Source: Bacteroidales bacterium (GTDB lineage Bacteria; Bacteroidota; Bacteroidia; Bacteroidales; UBA12077). From it: a DNA stretch of 32,747 nucleotides. Positions 32,568-32,747 of the stretch are shown here, in pieces (the stretch's first letter is position 1; the number at the start of each line of letters is the position of its first letter). The position numbers and the translations under genes are program-made. The notes beneath the pieces were generated by a model. The model was not told where the DNA came from and ran no database searches. It worked only from the letters and a program-made list of their open reading frames with translations. The stretch spans positions 1 through 32,747 of the forward strand of contig JASGMZ010000005.1 in the NCBI GenBank assembly GCA_030156305.1, read 5' to 3'.

Positions 32568-32747
32568 ATGAATGTAGATAAATTAATGATTCAGCTAGAG
32601 CAAAAGCATCCTGGAGAATCGGAGTATTTGCAAGCTGTCCGCGAAGTGTTAGAATCGATAGAGGAAGTATACAACCAAAATCCTCAGTTCGAAGCAGCCA
32701 GTATTATTGAGCGCATTGTAGAGCCCGACCGAATATTAACCTTTAAG
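32568..32747 (+). CDS. gdhA: NADP-type glutamate dehydrogenase, 5' part only
   Basis: The first 60 codons are in the window and the gene runs past its end. The translation begins MNVDKLMIQLEQKHPGESEY and continues with LQAVREVLESIEEVYNQNP, then IIERIVEPDRILTFK, matching the N-terminal part of hexameric glutamate dehydrogenases from Bacteroidota. The enzyme makes glutamate from 2-oxoglutarate and ammonium. No domain for the active site is inside the window, so coenzyme use is inferred from family likeness only. A promoter and a leader hairpin are seen upstream. Confidence 0.9.
   Translation, partial: MNVDKLMIQLEQKHPGESEYLQAVREVLESIEEVYNQNPQFEAASIIERIVEPDRILTFK

Overview
The window is a 32.7 kb piece of a Bacteroidota chromosome, most likely from the Bacteroidales/Marinilabiliales side of the phylum. 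The evidence is the AT-rich sequence, the -33/-7 promoters of the type TTTG-N19-21-TAnnTTTG, the near absence of Shine-Dalgarno sequences, two TonB-dependent receptors, the Bacteroidota form of LptE, a gene run of regulator, lptE, unknown gene and secG, and a tRNA gene without encoded CCA. No phage, plasmid, insertion sequence or CRISPR array is visible. Most genes are core functions, broken up by several palindromic intergenic repeats.

Layout. Positions 1-747 hold no credible gene but three different sets of inverted repeats. Positions 748-8779 (minus strand) are a tightly packed run, read from 8779 downwards: OmpA-like lipoprotein, radical SAM/SPASM protein, TonB-dependent receptor, orphan ABC-type solute-binding lipoprotein, YfiR-like protein (DUF4154), and a hybrid histidine kinase whose periplasmic domain looks like CHASE8. 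This is the most interesting part of the window. It resembles the YfiBNR system of Pseudomonas (OmpA-like lipoprotein, periplasmic YfiR, CHASE8-HAMP-GGDEF YfiN), but with a phosphorelay kinase in place of the diguanylate cyclase, plus a TonB receptor and a solute-binding protein as possible extra sensors. Positions 8912-13120 (plus) carry dxs, tRNA-Leu(CAA), dCMP deaminase and an S41 C-terminal processing protease. Positions 13375-16544 (plus) carry a second TonB-dependent receptor and a DUF2271-like protein with a flavinylation-like TGAT motif. Positions 16554-17766 (minus) carry kdsB and a GNAT acetyltransferase.

Positions 17921-23323 (plus) form an envelope/secretion/chaperone block: a sigma-54-type regulator, lptE, a conserved unknown protein, secG, then groES-groEL. 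Positions 23569-27200 hold four poorly characterised genes (a DUF4412-like secreted protein, a DUF2200 protein, a TPR lipoprotein and a Trp-rich repeat protein) and a structured intergenic repeat at 25911-26085. Positions 27323-29399 (plus) carry a cation diffusion facilitator with an unusual metal site overlapping an aminotransferase. Positions 29412-31711 (minus) are aroB-aroA of the shikimate pathway. The window closes with a small membrane protein and the first 60 codons of a glutamate dehydrogenase gene.

All functional calls rest on reading motifs and on remembered family features. No database search was run.
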